From assembly GCF_963678635.1 (NCBI RefSeq), contig NC_087068.1, positions 35,037,436 to 35,101,435 of the forward strand: a DNA stretch of 64,000 bases. The letters are read 5' to 3'. Source of the DNA: Symsagittifera roscoffensis. Lineage: Eukaryota > Xenacoelomorpha > Acoela > Convolutidae. Shown piece by piece: positions 12,361-22,432 of the stretch. The translations under genes and the position numbers were made by a program. The first letter of the stretch is position 1, and each line of letters opens with the position of its first letter. Below the pieces are notes generated by a model, which saw only the letters and a program-made list of their open reading frames with translations, searched no databases and was not told where the DNA came from.

Positions 12361-12566
12361 AGATTTTAAAAAACTTTGTAGATCAGAACCAGACTATGTT
12401 AATGAAACTTCTTAATCAATAAATTTTATTGAATTTTTCCAATATAACTAAGATTTGAAGTTTGATACCCTAGTGGGATAAATGAGATTTCTTGTCTAGT
12501 TTATATTGTTTTTTATTGATATTCAATTCAAATTTTGAAATTACGATCAACATTTTTTCGTGGCAA

Positions 12567-12618
12567 TGACGTCATTCCTTCGAAATTTCTAGAATTTTCC
12601 TAAAAAATTTCAACCAAT
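12567..12618 (+). promoter_or_regulatory. CRE + heat-shock element + CCAAT box upstream of acc1 (element A)
   Basis: TGACGTCA, a full CRE/bZIP palindrome, is at 12567-12574. A four-unit heat-shock element, GAAatTTCtaGAAttTTC, is at 12582-12599 with exact 2-base spacing. CCAATCAGA is at 12614. This all lies within 110 bases of the acc1 start. The same block is kept at 20706-20757 with a five-unit element. Confidence 0.65.
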
Positions 12619-12674
12619 CAGAACTAAGCAGTTTCTAGACATAACTTTGGATCCAAAATATTCATTTTTGAAGA

Positions 12675-13222
12675 ATGTCAATTAAAAAGCATTTGAACTT
12701 CCTTGAACTACTCTACAAGAAAAAAGAAAATATTCCGTATTATTTCCTCATTGATGAAATAGATGTAGATTTTTACTTTTTTCACAATTTTTGGACGTTT
12801 ATGTTGTCCAAAATAGAGTTCTCCGACTAAGTAAAGGTCTCTTTAGGGAAACTTACTCAATCAAAGAATTTATTTTTGATCCAAATATTGCGTATCAAAG
12901 TTATAAACTTACTGCTGAGTTACACCTGACTAGAAAAGAAATTTTATTTATTTTAGAAAACTTGAAGTTAATAAAAAATTCGTACGATAATATTTCAAAG
13001 ACTCTTTTTATTCCCTACCCAACTCCCAAATTAGGCAAAACTCCCCAGCAAAGTTCTTTATTCCTCCATTTTTTTAAAGATTTTCAAAGTTCAAAATCTT
13101 GCATGATCAGGTTTGGTATCAGATTTCCAGAGATTTGCTTTGAAAAATTCATCAACTTTGAGTTATCATCTCAAATCTACATCAAAATCCAAGAAATTGA
13201 ATATCTGCTGAAAAATCAATAA
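12675..13222 (+). pseudogene. Accessory protein acc1, element A copy (1-nt frameshift)
   Basis: This is an unrecognised protein family of about 182 residues, starting MSIKKHLNFLELLYKKK. It contains LIDEIDVD, RLSKGLFRETYSIKEF and HLTRKEILFILENL, and ends with EIEYLLKN. It is rich in aromatic residues and Lys and has no signal peptide or membrane span. The frame breaks near 12793 because a T-run is one base shorter than in the copy at 20814; downstream the frame is open to 13222. The element B copy has other lesions, so both copies are damaged differently. It is preceded by the CRE/heat-shock/CCAAT block and followed 38 bases later by TM52. Its role is unknown. Confidence 0.65.
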
Positions 13223-13260
13223 TTTCTCATCGATTATATACAAAAAATTCAGTTAACTTG

Positions 13261-13419
13261 ATGAGAAGACTTGCAGAGATGCTACTTTTATTAATTTTTC
13301 TTCTTTTGTTACTTATATCGGCAATATTTCTTATTTTTACAGCAAACAACTTTTGGTCATTTATTTTTGCGATTGCTTTTGTGTATATTTTTACTTATTT
13401 CGAAGATTTAAGTCCTTGA
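13261..13419 (+). CDS. TM52, small hydrophobic membrane protein (52 residues), element A copy
   Basis: A short open frame starts MRRLAEMLLLLIFLLLLLIS and ends TYFEDLSP. It has two hydrophobic segments (residues about 6-26 and 31-47) separated by an Asn-Asn. The element B copy at 21402-21560 has the same length and only a few substitutions, mostly conservative, while neighbouring genes have picked up frameshifts; this suggests it is a real gene. A third, damaged copy is at 15345-15497. It sits between acc1 and acc2. Viroporin-like or fusion-associated small membrane proteins are possible comparisons, but I cannot assign one. Confidence 0.6.
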   Translation: MRRLAEMLLLLIFLLLLLISAIFLIFTANNFWSFIFAIAFVYIFTYFEDLSP

Positions 13420-13424
13420 AAGGT

Positions 13425-13612
13425 TCCTCTGATTGGATACGACAACTTGAACAAAAATGAACATTTTTGTGATTGGAAACGACAATGTGTAAAATGGAGC
13501 TTTGTTTCCAATTGGACACGAGTTTTCTATAAGAATTCCATAAAAGGAAACTAAAATCTGATTGGACACGAGTACAATCCAAATAGGGAAACTCCATTCT
13601 GATTGGTTAAAC
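13425..13612 (+). promoter_or_regulatory. CCAAT-box cluster between TM52 and acc2 (element A)
   Basis: Five ATTGG/CCAAT cores (tgattggatacgac, gattggaaacgac, caattggacacgag, gattggacacgag, tgattggttaaacc) lie within about 190 bases, each followed by a related acac/aaac-gac word. The cluster is kept at 21565-21755. A stretch of Ctc/act-rich sequence follows to the acc2 start. Confidence 0.5.
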
Positions 13613-13826
13613 CCACACATTCCAGTTGAAGGTACCCCTCTCTCTTAACTAAAAATCATTTTATTTTCAACTTAACTACCGTCAACTACCTCCTCTCTCA
13701 GCTCTAAATACAATAATTTCAACTTAACCACAGTCAACTTTCACCCTCTCAACTGTAAATCTTGTTTATACTCATTAACTCAACTTATTGCTCAAATTGA
13801 TCTTCTCAGTACAAAACAACAACCTT

Positions 13827-14285
13827 ATGTTCTCGGTGGAATTTTCGGCTGATTTAGTACAAATCCAAGTGCGAGAAACAGTTTGTGGAGTTTTTCTGGC
13901 ACGAATGGACATCCCAATCCAAGTCTGGCATATGGTGGAAGTGATGCGAAGGGATTTCAACGAACATCATATAACGCAAGTACCCCCTACAGAGAATCAA
14001 CTTGGAGAAATGCAAATGATGGAGGAAGTGGCCGAGCATGTGGGAATTAACTACCCCGAAATTCCTGACTCTAGATATGTGGCTCAACCATTCGACGATT
14101 TCCTCTTTCCTTGGGAGGAGGGATCTGTGGACAACCCAATTACAATCGAAGAGGATGAGGGGTCCTCTGAGCCAAGAACTCCAGTCAGCGAACCACCAGT
14201 GATGGAGGCAAGACCTGCTTTGCGCTCCATTGAGAACTTGCAAAGTTTTGAGAGCTCAGCTGCTCGACAGCTCTTTGATTTGTAA
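13827..14285 (+). CDS. Accessory protein acc2, element A left copy (152 residues)
   Basis: The first ATG gives MFSVEFSADLVQIQVRE; the same Met is the start in all copies, though the upstream TTCTCAG could also be a 3-prime splice site. The body has MDIPIQVWHMVEVMRRDF, YPEIPDSRYVAQPFDDF and an acidic stretch NPITIEEDEG. The acidic stretch looks like a SUMO-interaction motif (hydrophobic core then acids). A Pro-rich linker follows and the C-terminus is AARQLFDL. There are no membrane spans. Four copies exist in the window (13827, 21968, 32518, 34893); three are open and differences are mainly synonymous or conservative. I do not recognise the family. A role in host interaction is inference. Confidence 0.7.
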   Translation: MFSVEFSADLVQIQVRETVCGVFLARMDIPIQVWHMVEVMRRDFNEHHITQVPPTENQLGEMQMMEEVAEHVGINYPEIPDSRYVAQPFDDFLFPWEEGSVDNPITIEEDEGSSEPRTPVSEPPVMEARPALRSIENLQSFESSAARQLFDL

Positions 14286-15030
14286 TTAAATTAGTTACTG
14301 TCTTGTGCTTTTTAATTTAATTTTTTTGTATCTAGTAAATTTCAAGAGATAGGAACAAAGAGATCATAGAAAAGTTTATTAGGAAATTTCAAAGGTAAAA
14401 TTTGTTAAAAATGAAACTAATTGAGCATCTGGTAAACTGTTTTATAAAATTTTGTTAGAAAGATGGCAAAAAATATTAAACCAATTTTTGCAAGCATGTT
14501 AAAAATTTTACATTAATTTTTGCACCATGCAAAGATTTTCATAATTTTTATTGCCTACTTGTTAAAAAAACCAAAGAAAATCTCGCAAATTAAGAAAAAT
14601 TTCATTAAATATTTTCGCATTTTAAAGAAAACTGAAAGAGGATTTTCTTGCACTGTTAATAATAATTAAATTAAATGAAAATCTTTGTTTCAATTTTGAT
14701 CATTAAAAAAATCTCTTTTTTGCATGTATATTGATCAAAAATATTGGAAAAACAATGTATTAAGATAGGGAATAGTACTCAAAAGCAGCAATTATGAAAA
14801 AAATTTTAGCATTAATTTAACAAGTTTTTTACAATAAAATTTTGCAATTTTTGCATATGAATAAGAAAAAATAAGTTAGATTTTTGCATTTGTTTTCAAA
14901 AAAACCACGAAAAAACTTGCATCTAACACAGAAATTTGTTGAAAGTTTTTGCACACTTGTTGAAAAAACCAAAATAGTTTTTGCATCTTGTAAAAAAGTT
15001 TAATTAAATTTTTGCACACGTGTTGAAAAA
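14286..15030. repeat. AT-rich tandem repeat with TTTTTGCA words
   Basis: This is an array of degenerate 40-60-base units containing tttttgcacacttgttgaaa or gcaaaaattt. It holds one solitary Maverick-terminus word (ATGTATTAAGATAGGGAATAG at about 14756). The same block follows acc2 at 22433-23200. No coding signal. Confidence 0.6.
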
Positions 15031-15031
15031 A

Positions 15032-15497
15032 TCAAACCAAAATTTGCATCTTGCGAATAAACTCTGTGTTAATTTTTGCACACGTGTTGAAAATTGCAAA
15101 TTTGTTCGTTGAAAAAACTTTTGATTCAAATGAAAACAATTTTGACAAGATTTTTATAAACAAATATTCAACTATTAATAGAAAAATTGATACGCTACTA
15201 TTTACAGTACCATAACCATCAATGAAACAATCAACAATTTTCAACAAATCTGTCTCACACTTCGAGTTTTGAACTTTTCGAATCTTTTCCAAAAAAAGCT
15301 GATTCAAGAGTCTGAGTGGACGCAAGTTCCTCATCAGAAATGAATAAAATGCAGAGATTCTACTTTTAATAATTTTCCTTCTTTTGTTACTTATATCGGC
15401 AATATTTCCTATTTTTACGGCAAACAACTTTCGGTCATTTATTTTTGCGATTGTTTTTGTGTATATTTTTACTTATTTGGAAGACTTAAAACCTTAA
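15032..15497. pseudogene. Fused remnants: acc3 (minus) and a third TM52 copy (plus)
   Basis: On the minus strand, 15310-15130 carries the acc3 C-terminal signature (EKIRKVQNSKCETDLLKIVDCFIDGYG) without its N-terminal half. It is joined directly to a damaged TM52 copy on the plus strand (about 15345-15497, SAIFPIFTANNF kept, start lost). This is a deletion junction between two parts of the accessory module. Element B begins 45 bases after. Confidence 0.65.
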
Positions 15498-15542
15498 AAG
15501 GTTCCTCTGATTGGATACGAAAACTTGAACAAAAATGAACAT

Positions 15543-15911
15543 GGAGGACCCCATGTATTAAGATACGTTATAGGTTTCCCGGTCCTCCCTGCTATGTATT
15601 AAGATAGGGAATAGATTTCCCATGTATTAAGATAGGTTATAGGTTTCCCATGTATTAAGAGTTTTTGTGTCGGGAAAAATTTTGGAAAAAATTTGGGAAA
15701 AAATTTGGAAAATTTTGACAAAAAATTTTTTGGAAAAATTTTGGCGTGCGTTATCTAATTGTTTCTTATCCTTGTTGTGTAGCTATAATATGTTACCTAG
15801 TCATGCTGAAACTTCGAAAAAAGTCAAGTTTTTTGAGAAAAAAGTTTAAATTACAAGAAAGTATATAAATCACTGCATCGTATACTAAATTTACTGCCAT
15901 AATTTACATTT
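15543..15911 (+). repeat. Left terminal inverted repeat of element B (tip truncated)
   Basis: This matches the reverse of 32049-32432: stem GGAGGACC (15543-15550) with GGTCCTCC (15581-15588), then repeated CATGTATTAAGATAGG words, a GTTTTTGTGTCGGGAAAAATTT stretch, GCGTGCGTTATCTAATTG and a shared AT-rich tail to about 15911. Confidence 0.8.
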
Positions 15912-15971
15912 TATTATCATGAAACCATAGTAATACGACATCTTATATAATTTAATACATCAGAAGAGTTC

Positions 15972-18900
15972 TTATAAGTCCAATGGTTTTGTATGAATTC
16001 CATCAACTTGCACTTGTCTTTTAGGATAAAAATAAATTAGTCCTTTCTTTGTCTGTTCATATGTAGCAACCATATGATTTATAGTTCTGAATCCTCTATT
16101 AGTAGATGTTAAGTTGATAACTTTATCGAGTACTCTTCTATACTTTGCTAAAGGTCCATCTCCAGAGTCTTCTAGAACCCGCTTATTCAATCCTTTGCTG
16201 CTAAATTTGAATTTGTCTGACTTGTTGTCATAGCAGCAATATGTCTTACTACATAAACAGAGCATTTCTGTGCACCTAAGTTCTTCTTTGAAAAGTCCCG
16301 GCTCCCGCTTATCATGTTTTTTATGGATACTACAACACGTTCGAGGAAAGAAATTAGATTTTGCATCCGCCTTGAAGGAATCACTGCAATCACTCTCCCT
16401 CATTTTTTCCTAAGCAGCTCTCTTATCTGGTTGGATGCAATCGTACAAATTTTCCTCTGCAAGTGCCAAGTAAAGTGAGTCTGTGTCCATCTCCAACTCT
16501 TCAAATTTATTCATATCACAGAACTTGTCAAACAAGTTATAGTAGAGTTCCAACATTCTCAGTTTTGCATACTTAAGTATGAAAAAACCAACAATGATGG
16601 GTTCTCTGTGCTCAATGGTTGACTTCAATAACTCCACCTCATATAAGTCCTTCTCAACTGTGTTAAGTCTCTTAAACAGTAGTTCATTGATTGCCTTATG
16701 AGTTTTTTCATCGTTGAGATATTTTGTGATTGTATGTCTCGATCTATCCATGATCTGATATCCATAGGAGGAATTGCCCAAGAGCTTCATTGTTTCTGCT
16801 ACAACTCCTGACAAAGGGTTTTAATCTCCTCCTCTTCTTGCATCAACCACCGATTGAACGAAATTATTGAAACACTTCCGAGGAGAATATTGAACAAATC
16901 GGTAAATTTTGGTGCACTGTAATCCAAGTTCCATATAAAAGTTGAAGAGAGGAGTTATAACTGTTCCATTTTCCAGCTTGAAACTAGATATCAGCATTCT
17001 CTGAGGATGCTTTAACATTTCGTTCAGGATCGCATAGTTTTTCAGGTAATCTCCAATATCATCTCTTCCTACCTCAGTATTTTTGAAAATTGGAGGAAAA
17101 TTCGCAAATTTCGATTTCAGTTCATCTGGAACAACTAAGTCACACTGAACGTAGCCAAAAAGAGATCCATCTTTTATCTTTGCTAGAAGAGAGTCTGAAG
17201 AAAGGGGTCTTTTGTAGGGAAAGTGGGTTCTTTCGTGATTTTTGATCTTTTCATCGGTTTTGAAACTTTCCCACCAGTCACACTCCCACATTTCTTCCAC
17301 TTTGTATCCTTTCTCTTTAATGTATTCTCGTCGCATATCATCAATTTCTCTCTTCTTGTTTCCTCGCTCGATATCCTGTTCTGTTAAGGAGGGACGAGTT
17401 TCATGACAAGAACAAAAGTGATAGTAGCATCCCATTGCCTCGAATACTGTTTTACAGTGATCACAATAACCATCCACATTAAAACAGTCAATTTTCTTCT
17501 GTTTTCCAGATGTAAAAAAGCTCTCAATTTTACATTCTGGTCTTGATTCTTGATAGAAAGACATGACCATATTCTCAAAGTTGCGAGTTTGATTATGTCT
17601 AGCCTTGAGTTTTTGCATATCAGTGTCAAACTCCCATCTCGTATACAGTCCTGTTGGCATATCTTGACACATTGAATAGGGGTAAAGCTGGCTTGCATCA
17701 ATTCCAACGATTGATTTACAAACATTTGATGAATTCCTGATGTATGTTTCATCAACTACAGCTTTTCGAGTGAACACAATCGAAGGCCCACCGGTCATGT
17801 CTTCTCGTATTTTTTCACACAAATCTTTATCACTTTCGCAAAATGGATAAAACTTGTAATTTGTAGATTTGTGTAGACATATGTTTGCTAGATTTGGAAG
17901 TGTGCATCCAAGTTTCAACATATCTATCCCATTGTTATGATAAAATTGAATCATTTTTTTTGCATTGCTTCCAGGGTTGGAACTACATCTTTGTTGTTGT
18001 AAGACTGCAAAAAGTCTTTGAACACAGTCCTTCCGTTTTTCTGCCAACTTTGTTGTAAGTAACTGTAATTATCTAGTCCAGATGGGGTTACAGTCTTGAT
18101 TTGAAGCTTTTTCAGTGCTTGCTGTTCATCAAGTCCACTCTTCCTCAGTTTTTCATAAACAGTAAAGTCTTTGTCTAGAGGATTGTTGTTTCTAAGTTTA
18201 CTGAAAAATGCTTCATATGGGGGCAGTCCTGGAAAATCAAGTTTGTCAGGGTTGTCAAACCACTCATAAGGAAAAAATCCTTTTGTTTCACTAGCTTTAT
18301 AAGCTTTGAGAAATGAGTCCAGAGTTGTTGCTCCACCCAGAAATTTCATAATGTCAAGAAATTGTACATCTCCAAACTTGAAAGATATAAAATCATTTGC
18401 TTTTTTGATAACGGATGTTTCTTGCTCTTTATCGCGAATCAAATAAGGGTTTAAGTAGGACTTGATCAAATTTAAGTCATTTCTACCACTGTTAAATCCA
18501 AAAACAGGTAAATTATTTATATATCTCTCCAGATGTTGTTTCAAATCGATGAGTTGATTTTTCTGAATTCGCAAGAATTGTGTTGACATATCTGCTTCTT
18601 CCGAATCTTCAATGCATTCGTCTTCGTACTCGAATTTGTTACTTGAATAATTTTTACCACGTTCGTTCAGCTGATCAAAGATCTTTCTCATTCTTTCATT
18701 CACAGCTACTTCAAAGTCTTGAAATTTTTTCTCATTTCTAGCTTACTTTGTTCAGCCAACAGCTCGAGTTTGCTTACAAAATCAATAATCAAGTTCTGTG
18801 GATCCTTGTTGTACAAAAAGATGGGATCATCAATCAGATTTGATGATATAGAGACTGAAATGGGGACATGTTTTCCAATCCAGGTAGTAGTCTGCGTCTC

Positions 18901-20307
18901 TTTTAGTTCCTTTGTAGGAACACAAATCGATTCAAAATCGAAAATTTCGAGGTTATTAAAAAGTTTGTTATCTTCAGAAACTGGAAGATTGAATCCCTCT
19001 AGCTTTTCAAACAAGGTTTCGTGAAGTTCATACACGTTCTTTGGGTAAATATGTCTCACTCGGTCCTTACATCTCAGGAGATGATGATTGAAGTGGTCTG
19101 ATTTGTGGAAAAAAGTGTCACAACTAGGGCATCGAAAGCACGTGAAGAAACTATCTATATCATTTGTATGAATGATATGATTGTTAAATCTCAGTAGTTT
19201 AACTGTTTTATCGAATCTTCCGATACTTCTTCGAGCTAGTTCTCCTACATATTCTCCTTCTTGGATATCGAAATCGTATATAAAAATGTTTCTTTGCACA
19301 ATTTCCTCGACAACAGGTAAGTCTTCTACAGAAACTCCACGAAAATTTTTAGGATCATAACTAGATTTTGATATAAATTCTGTAAAGTATCTGGAAGTGT
19401 GAGAGTCGAGATCATTATGTCCGTTCATGTACATTGCCAATGCGCGGAAAAGACACAAATGCGCGGAAAAGACACAATTCACTTGCGTATGTCGTAATAA
19501 AGGTTCGGGTAAGACAGAGTCCGGACATCCCATGGGGATGTTTTTCAGCAAAGCAGCAAAAATTGTAACGTTAGTAATCAACTTGAATCGCCACTTTGTG
19601 TTCTGGCGTTCTTGGGTACATTGCTCCACAATATCAAATTTTTCTACTTTTCCTTGGATTGTTATCAAATCCGCTTTCGTACAAAGTAAGTGGGATTTTT
19701 CAAACAGAGTATTGTTTTCATGGGTATAGAAATATCGATATTCACTAGTCTCAATATTTCGAAGAACAAAACCCAGAGCAATGTTGATTTTGGCTGCAGA
19801 ATCGAGCTTGTTGAAGACTTCTTCAAGTTTCTCGTTTATTATTTTAGTATCTCTCACTTGGACATTTGGAAGTTAATTACCTTATTTCTCCCATTTTCCA
19901 TCTCCGTATCCACTAGAAAATGTTGACAAGCACCAAGTTCCTCCTTCAATTTTTCACCATCTCCCCCCTCATTCTCCACAATTTTTGTTCAAGTTGGCTA
20001 CCGTATCACTTGGCTTCCGTTGTTTTGCTCCATGTTCCATTCTCCGATGTTGCTGGAGAGAGTAGTAACTCGGGAACTCTTGCTCACAAGAAGAGCACAT
20101 CGTTGATTGCTTGGAACTTGCTGGAGCATGTTTCTTAGCAACATAATAGTTCATCTCGTCCTTGTTTTTTGTATAAAAAAGACATTTGGAACACTTATGT
20201 TCCTCCTGCTTTTCACATATTTTTTGATGTCTGGCAGCGTTTTTTCGAGTAAACATGTTTCCGCAGTCCTCACATTTGACTTTCGCATTTCGGTTAAGTG
20301 CAGGCAT
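15972..20307 (-). pseudogene. polB: Maverick protein-primed DNA polymerase B with N-terminal zinc fingers (several frameshifts and stops)
   Basis: This would replicate the element by protein priming. From 20307 it has a zinc-finger head (MPALNRNAKVKCEDCGN, CSSCEQEFPSYYSLQQHRR), an N-terminal domain with CLFRALAMYMNGHNDLDSH, exonuclease I FDFESICVP and palm motif A DASQLYPYS. Motif B is KLLGNSSYGYQIMD and motif C is MDTDSLYLAL. The C-terminus contains RTCCSIHKKHDKREPGLFKEE and CSKTYCCYD. Breaks are frame changes near 19985, 19877, 18726 and 17955, and in-frame TAA at 16821-16823 and TAG at 16410-16412. The last two frame changes are both -1 at A AAA AAN heptamers. All catalytic motifs are otherwise intact, so loss is recent. 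It reads towards the left end, divergent from the accessory module. Confidence 0.9.
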
Positions 20308-20813
20308 TATCTAAAAATAATTGGGACGTTAGAAATGTTCCAAATTTAAAAACTTAAAGTACCAATTGAATGAAAATACTTACTTTTCGTGAAGTAACGA
20401 AATGTAAAATTTGAAGTAAAATTCAATTGACTGTTTCTGATTGGCAAAAAAAATGAATGATTTAACCCAATAAACAAATTGTATTTATACTATCAATGAC
20501 GCCTACGCAATTATCCTTTTACGGTAATGACTTCAATCTTTGAAAAGAAGTGACGTCACCGCCTACGCAATTTTCCTTTTATGGTAATGACATAATTCTA
20601 TATTTAGAAGTGACGTATCACCAATGCAATTTTCTTTTATGATAATGACGTCATTCTATGAATAGAAGTGACGTCAACACCCACGCAATTTTTCTTTTAT
20701 GGTAATGACGTCATTCCTTCGAAAGTTCTAGAATTTTCCAGAAAATTTTCAACCAATCAGAACTAAGCAGTTTCTAGTCATAACTTTGGATCCAAAATAT
20801 TCATTTTTGAAGA
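20308..20813. promoter_or_regulatory. Bidirectional promoter region with CRE array, heat-shock element and CCAAT boxes
   Basis: This lies between PolB (minus) and acc1 (plus). Four perfect TGACGTCA palindromes occur at 20551, 20646, 20669 and 20706, plus TGACGTAT at 20611, inside a 59-60-base repeat with the words cacgcaattttccttttatg. A five-unit heat-shock element (GAAagTTCtaGAAttTTCcaGAA, 20721-20743) and CCAATCAGA (20753) follow. An inverse CCAAT is near 20439. The combination suggests control by bZIP/CREB-ATF, HSF-1 and NF-Y type factors; this is inference from motifs. Confidence 0.65.
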
Positions 20814-21361
20814 ATGTCAATTCAAAAGCATTTGAACTTCCTCGAATTAATCTACAAGAAAAAAGAAAATATTCCGCGTGATTTCCTTATTGATGAAATA
20901 GATGTAGATTCTTACTTTTTTCACAATTTTTTGGACGTTTATGTTGTCCAAAATAGAGTTCTCCGGCTAAGTAAAGGTCTCTTTAGAGAAACATACTCAA
21001 TCAAAGAGTTTATTTTTGATCCACATATTGCGTATTAAAGCTATAAACTTACAGCTGAGTTACACTTGACTAGAAAATAAATTTTATTTATTTTAGAAAA
21101 CTTGAAGTTAATAAAAAAAATCGTACGATAATATTTCAAAGACTCTTTTTATTCCATATCCAACTCCCAAATTTGTTAAAACTCCCCAGCAAAGTTCTTT
21201 ATTCCTCCATTTTTTTAAGGACTTTCAAAGTTCAAAATCTTGCATGATCAGGTTTGGTATCAGATTTCCAGAGATTTGCTTTGAAAAATTCATCAACTTT
21301 GAGTTATCATCTCAAATCTACATCAAAATTAAAAAACTTGAATATCTGCTGAAAAATCAGC
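20814..21361 (+). pseudogene. Accessory protein acc1, element B copy (stops)
   Basis: This is the homologue of 12675-13222. The start region MSIQKHLNFLELIYKKK is in one frame with DVYVVQNRVLRLSKGLFRET, so it lacks the T-run deletion seen in the A copy. It has TAA at about 21036 (CAA in the A copy), a second TAA near 21077 (GAA in the A copy), one extra base in an A-run near 21115 and a lost final stop. The two copies are therefore broken independently. The protein family is unrecognised. Confidence 0.65.
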
Positions 21362-21401
21362 AATTTCTCATCAATTATATACAAAAAATTCAATCAACTT
21401 G

Positions 21402-21560
21402 ATGAGAAGACTTGCAGAGATGCTACTTTTATTAATTTTTCTTCTTTTGTTACTTATATCGGCAATATTTCTTATTTTTACAGCAAACAACTTTTGGTCA
21501 TTTATTTTTGCGATTTCTTTTGTGTATATTTTTACATATTTCGAAGACTTAAGTCCTTGA
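21402..21560 (+). CDS. TM52, small hydrophobic membrane protein, element B copy
   Basis: It starts MRRLAEMLLLLIFLLLLLIS and has 52 residues, like the copy at 13261-13419; at least one residue differs (FAISFVY against FAIAFVY). It keeps two hydrophobic helices and a charged YFEDLSP tail. It lies about 40 bases after the acc1 remnant. No frame damage. Function unknown. Confidence 0.6.
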   Translation: MRRLAEMLLLLIFLLLLLISAIFLIFTANNFWSFIFAISFVYIFTYFEDLSP

Positions 21561-21564
21561 AAGG

Positions 21565-21755
21565 TTACTCTGATTGGATACAACAACTTGAACAAAAATG
21601 AACATTTTTGTGGTTGGAAACGACAATGTGTAAAATGTAGCTTTGTTTCCAATTGGACACGAGTTTTCTATAAGAATTCCATAAAAGGAAACTAAAATCT
21701 GATTGGACACGACTACAATCCAAATAAGGAAAATTCATTCTGATTGGTTAAACCC
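21565..21755 (+). promoter_or_regulatory. CCAAT-box cluster between TM52 and acc2 (element B)
   Basis: Copies of tgattggatac, ggttggaaacgac, caattggacacgag, gattggacacgac and tgattggttaaacc, in the same order and spacing as 13425-13612. Confidence 0.5.
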
Positions 21756-21967
21756 ACACATTCCAGTTGAAGGTACCACTCTCTCTTAACTAAAAATCAC
21801 TTTATTTTCAACTTAACTACCGTCAACTACCTCTTCTCTCAGCTCTAAATACAATAATTTCCTCTTAACCACAGTCAACTTTCACCCTCTCAACTGTAAA
21901 TCTTGTTTTTACTCATTAACTCAATTTATTGCTCAAAATGATCTTCTCAGTACAAAACAACAACCTT

Positions 21968-22432
21968 ATGTTCTCGGTGGAATTTTCGGCTGATTTAGTA
22001 CAAATCCAAGTGCGAGAAACAGTTTGTGGAGTTTTTCTGGCACGAATGGACATCCCAATCCAAGTCTGGCATATGGTGGAAGTGATGCGAAGGGATTTCA
22101 ACGAACATCATATAACGCAAGTACCTCCTACAGAGAATCAACTTGGAGAAATGCAAATGATGGAGGAAGTGGCCGAGCATGTGGGAATGAACTACCCCGA
22201 AATTCCTGACTCTAGATATGTAGCCCAACCATTCGACGATTTCCTCTTTCCTTGGGAAGAGGGATCTGTGGACAACCCAATTACCATTGAAGAGGATGAG
22301 GGGTTCTCTGAGCCAAGAACTCCAGTCAGCGAACCACCAAGACAACCACGAGTGATGGAGGCAAGACCAGCTTTGCGCTCCATTGAGAACTTGCAAAATT
22401 CTTCAGCTGCTCGACAGCTCTTTGATTTGTAA
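21968..22432 (+). CDS. Accessory protein acc2, element B copy (154 residues)
   Basis: An open frame starts MFSVEFSADLVQIQVRE. It keeps MDIPIQVWHMVEVMRRDF, YPEIPDSRYVAQPFDDF, the acidic NPITIEEDEG patch and the C-terminal AARQLFDL. Against the A left copy it differs by a few residues and has a small indel in the Pro/Arg linker. The pattern is typical of a maintained gene with a flexible tail. Unknown family; a SUMO-interaction-like motif is the only recognisable feature. Confidence 0.7.
   Translation: MFSVEFSADLVQIQVRETVCGVFLARMDIPIQVWHMVEVMRRDFNEHHITQVPPTENQLGEMQMMEEVAEHVGMNYPEIPDSRYVAQPFDDFLFPWEEGSVDNPITIEEDEGFSEPRTPVSEPPRQPRVMEARPALRSIENLQNSSAARQLFDL

Larger units (their letters stand above)
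8190..12560 (+). repeat. Left terminal inverted repeat of element A
   Basis: This matches the reverse complement of 38495-42652 with roughly 95 percent identity by eye. The left copy is about 200 bp longer, chiefly from an extra subterminal block at 8360-8560. From the tip inwards it holds a G-tract (8213-8236), the terminal stem-loop, about 2.7 kb of AT-rich sequence with no gene I can support (8560-11300), the zinc-finger gene (11323-11803) and a CCAAT-box array (12020-12360). The inner edge contains the last codons of acc5 in reverse, so acc5 spans the TIR boundary at the right end. Confidence 0.9.

Noticed and set aside
13854-14243. Long minus-strand frame opposite acc2 (also 21995, 32545 and 34922)
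   Set aside because: Antisense to acc2; changes between copies respect the plus-strand codons.
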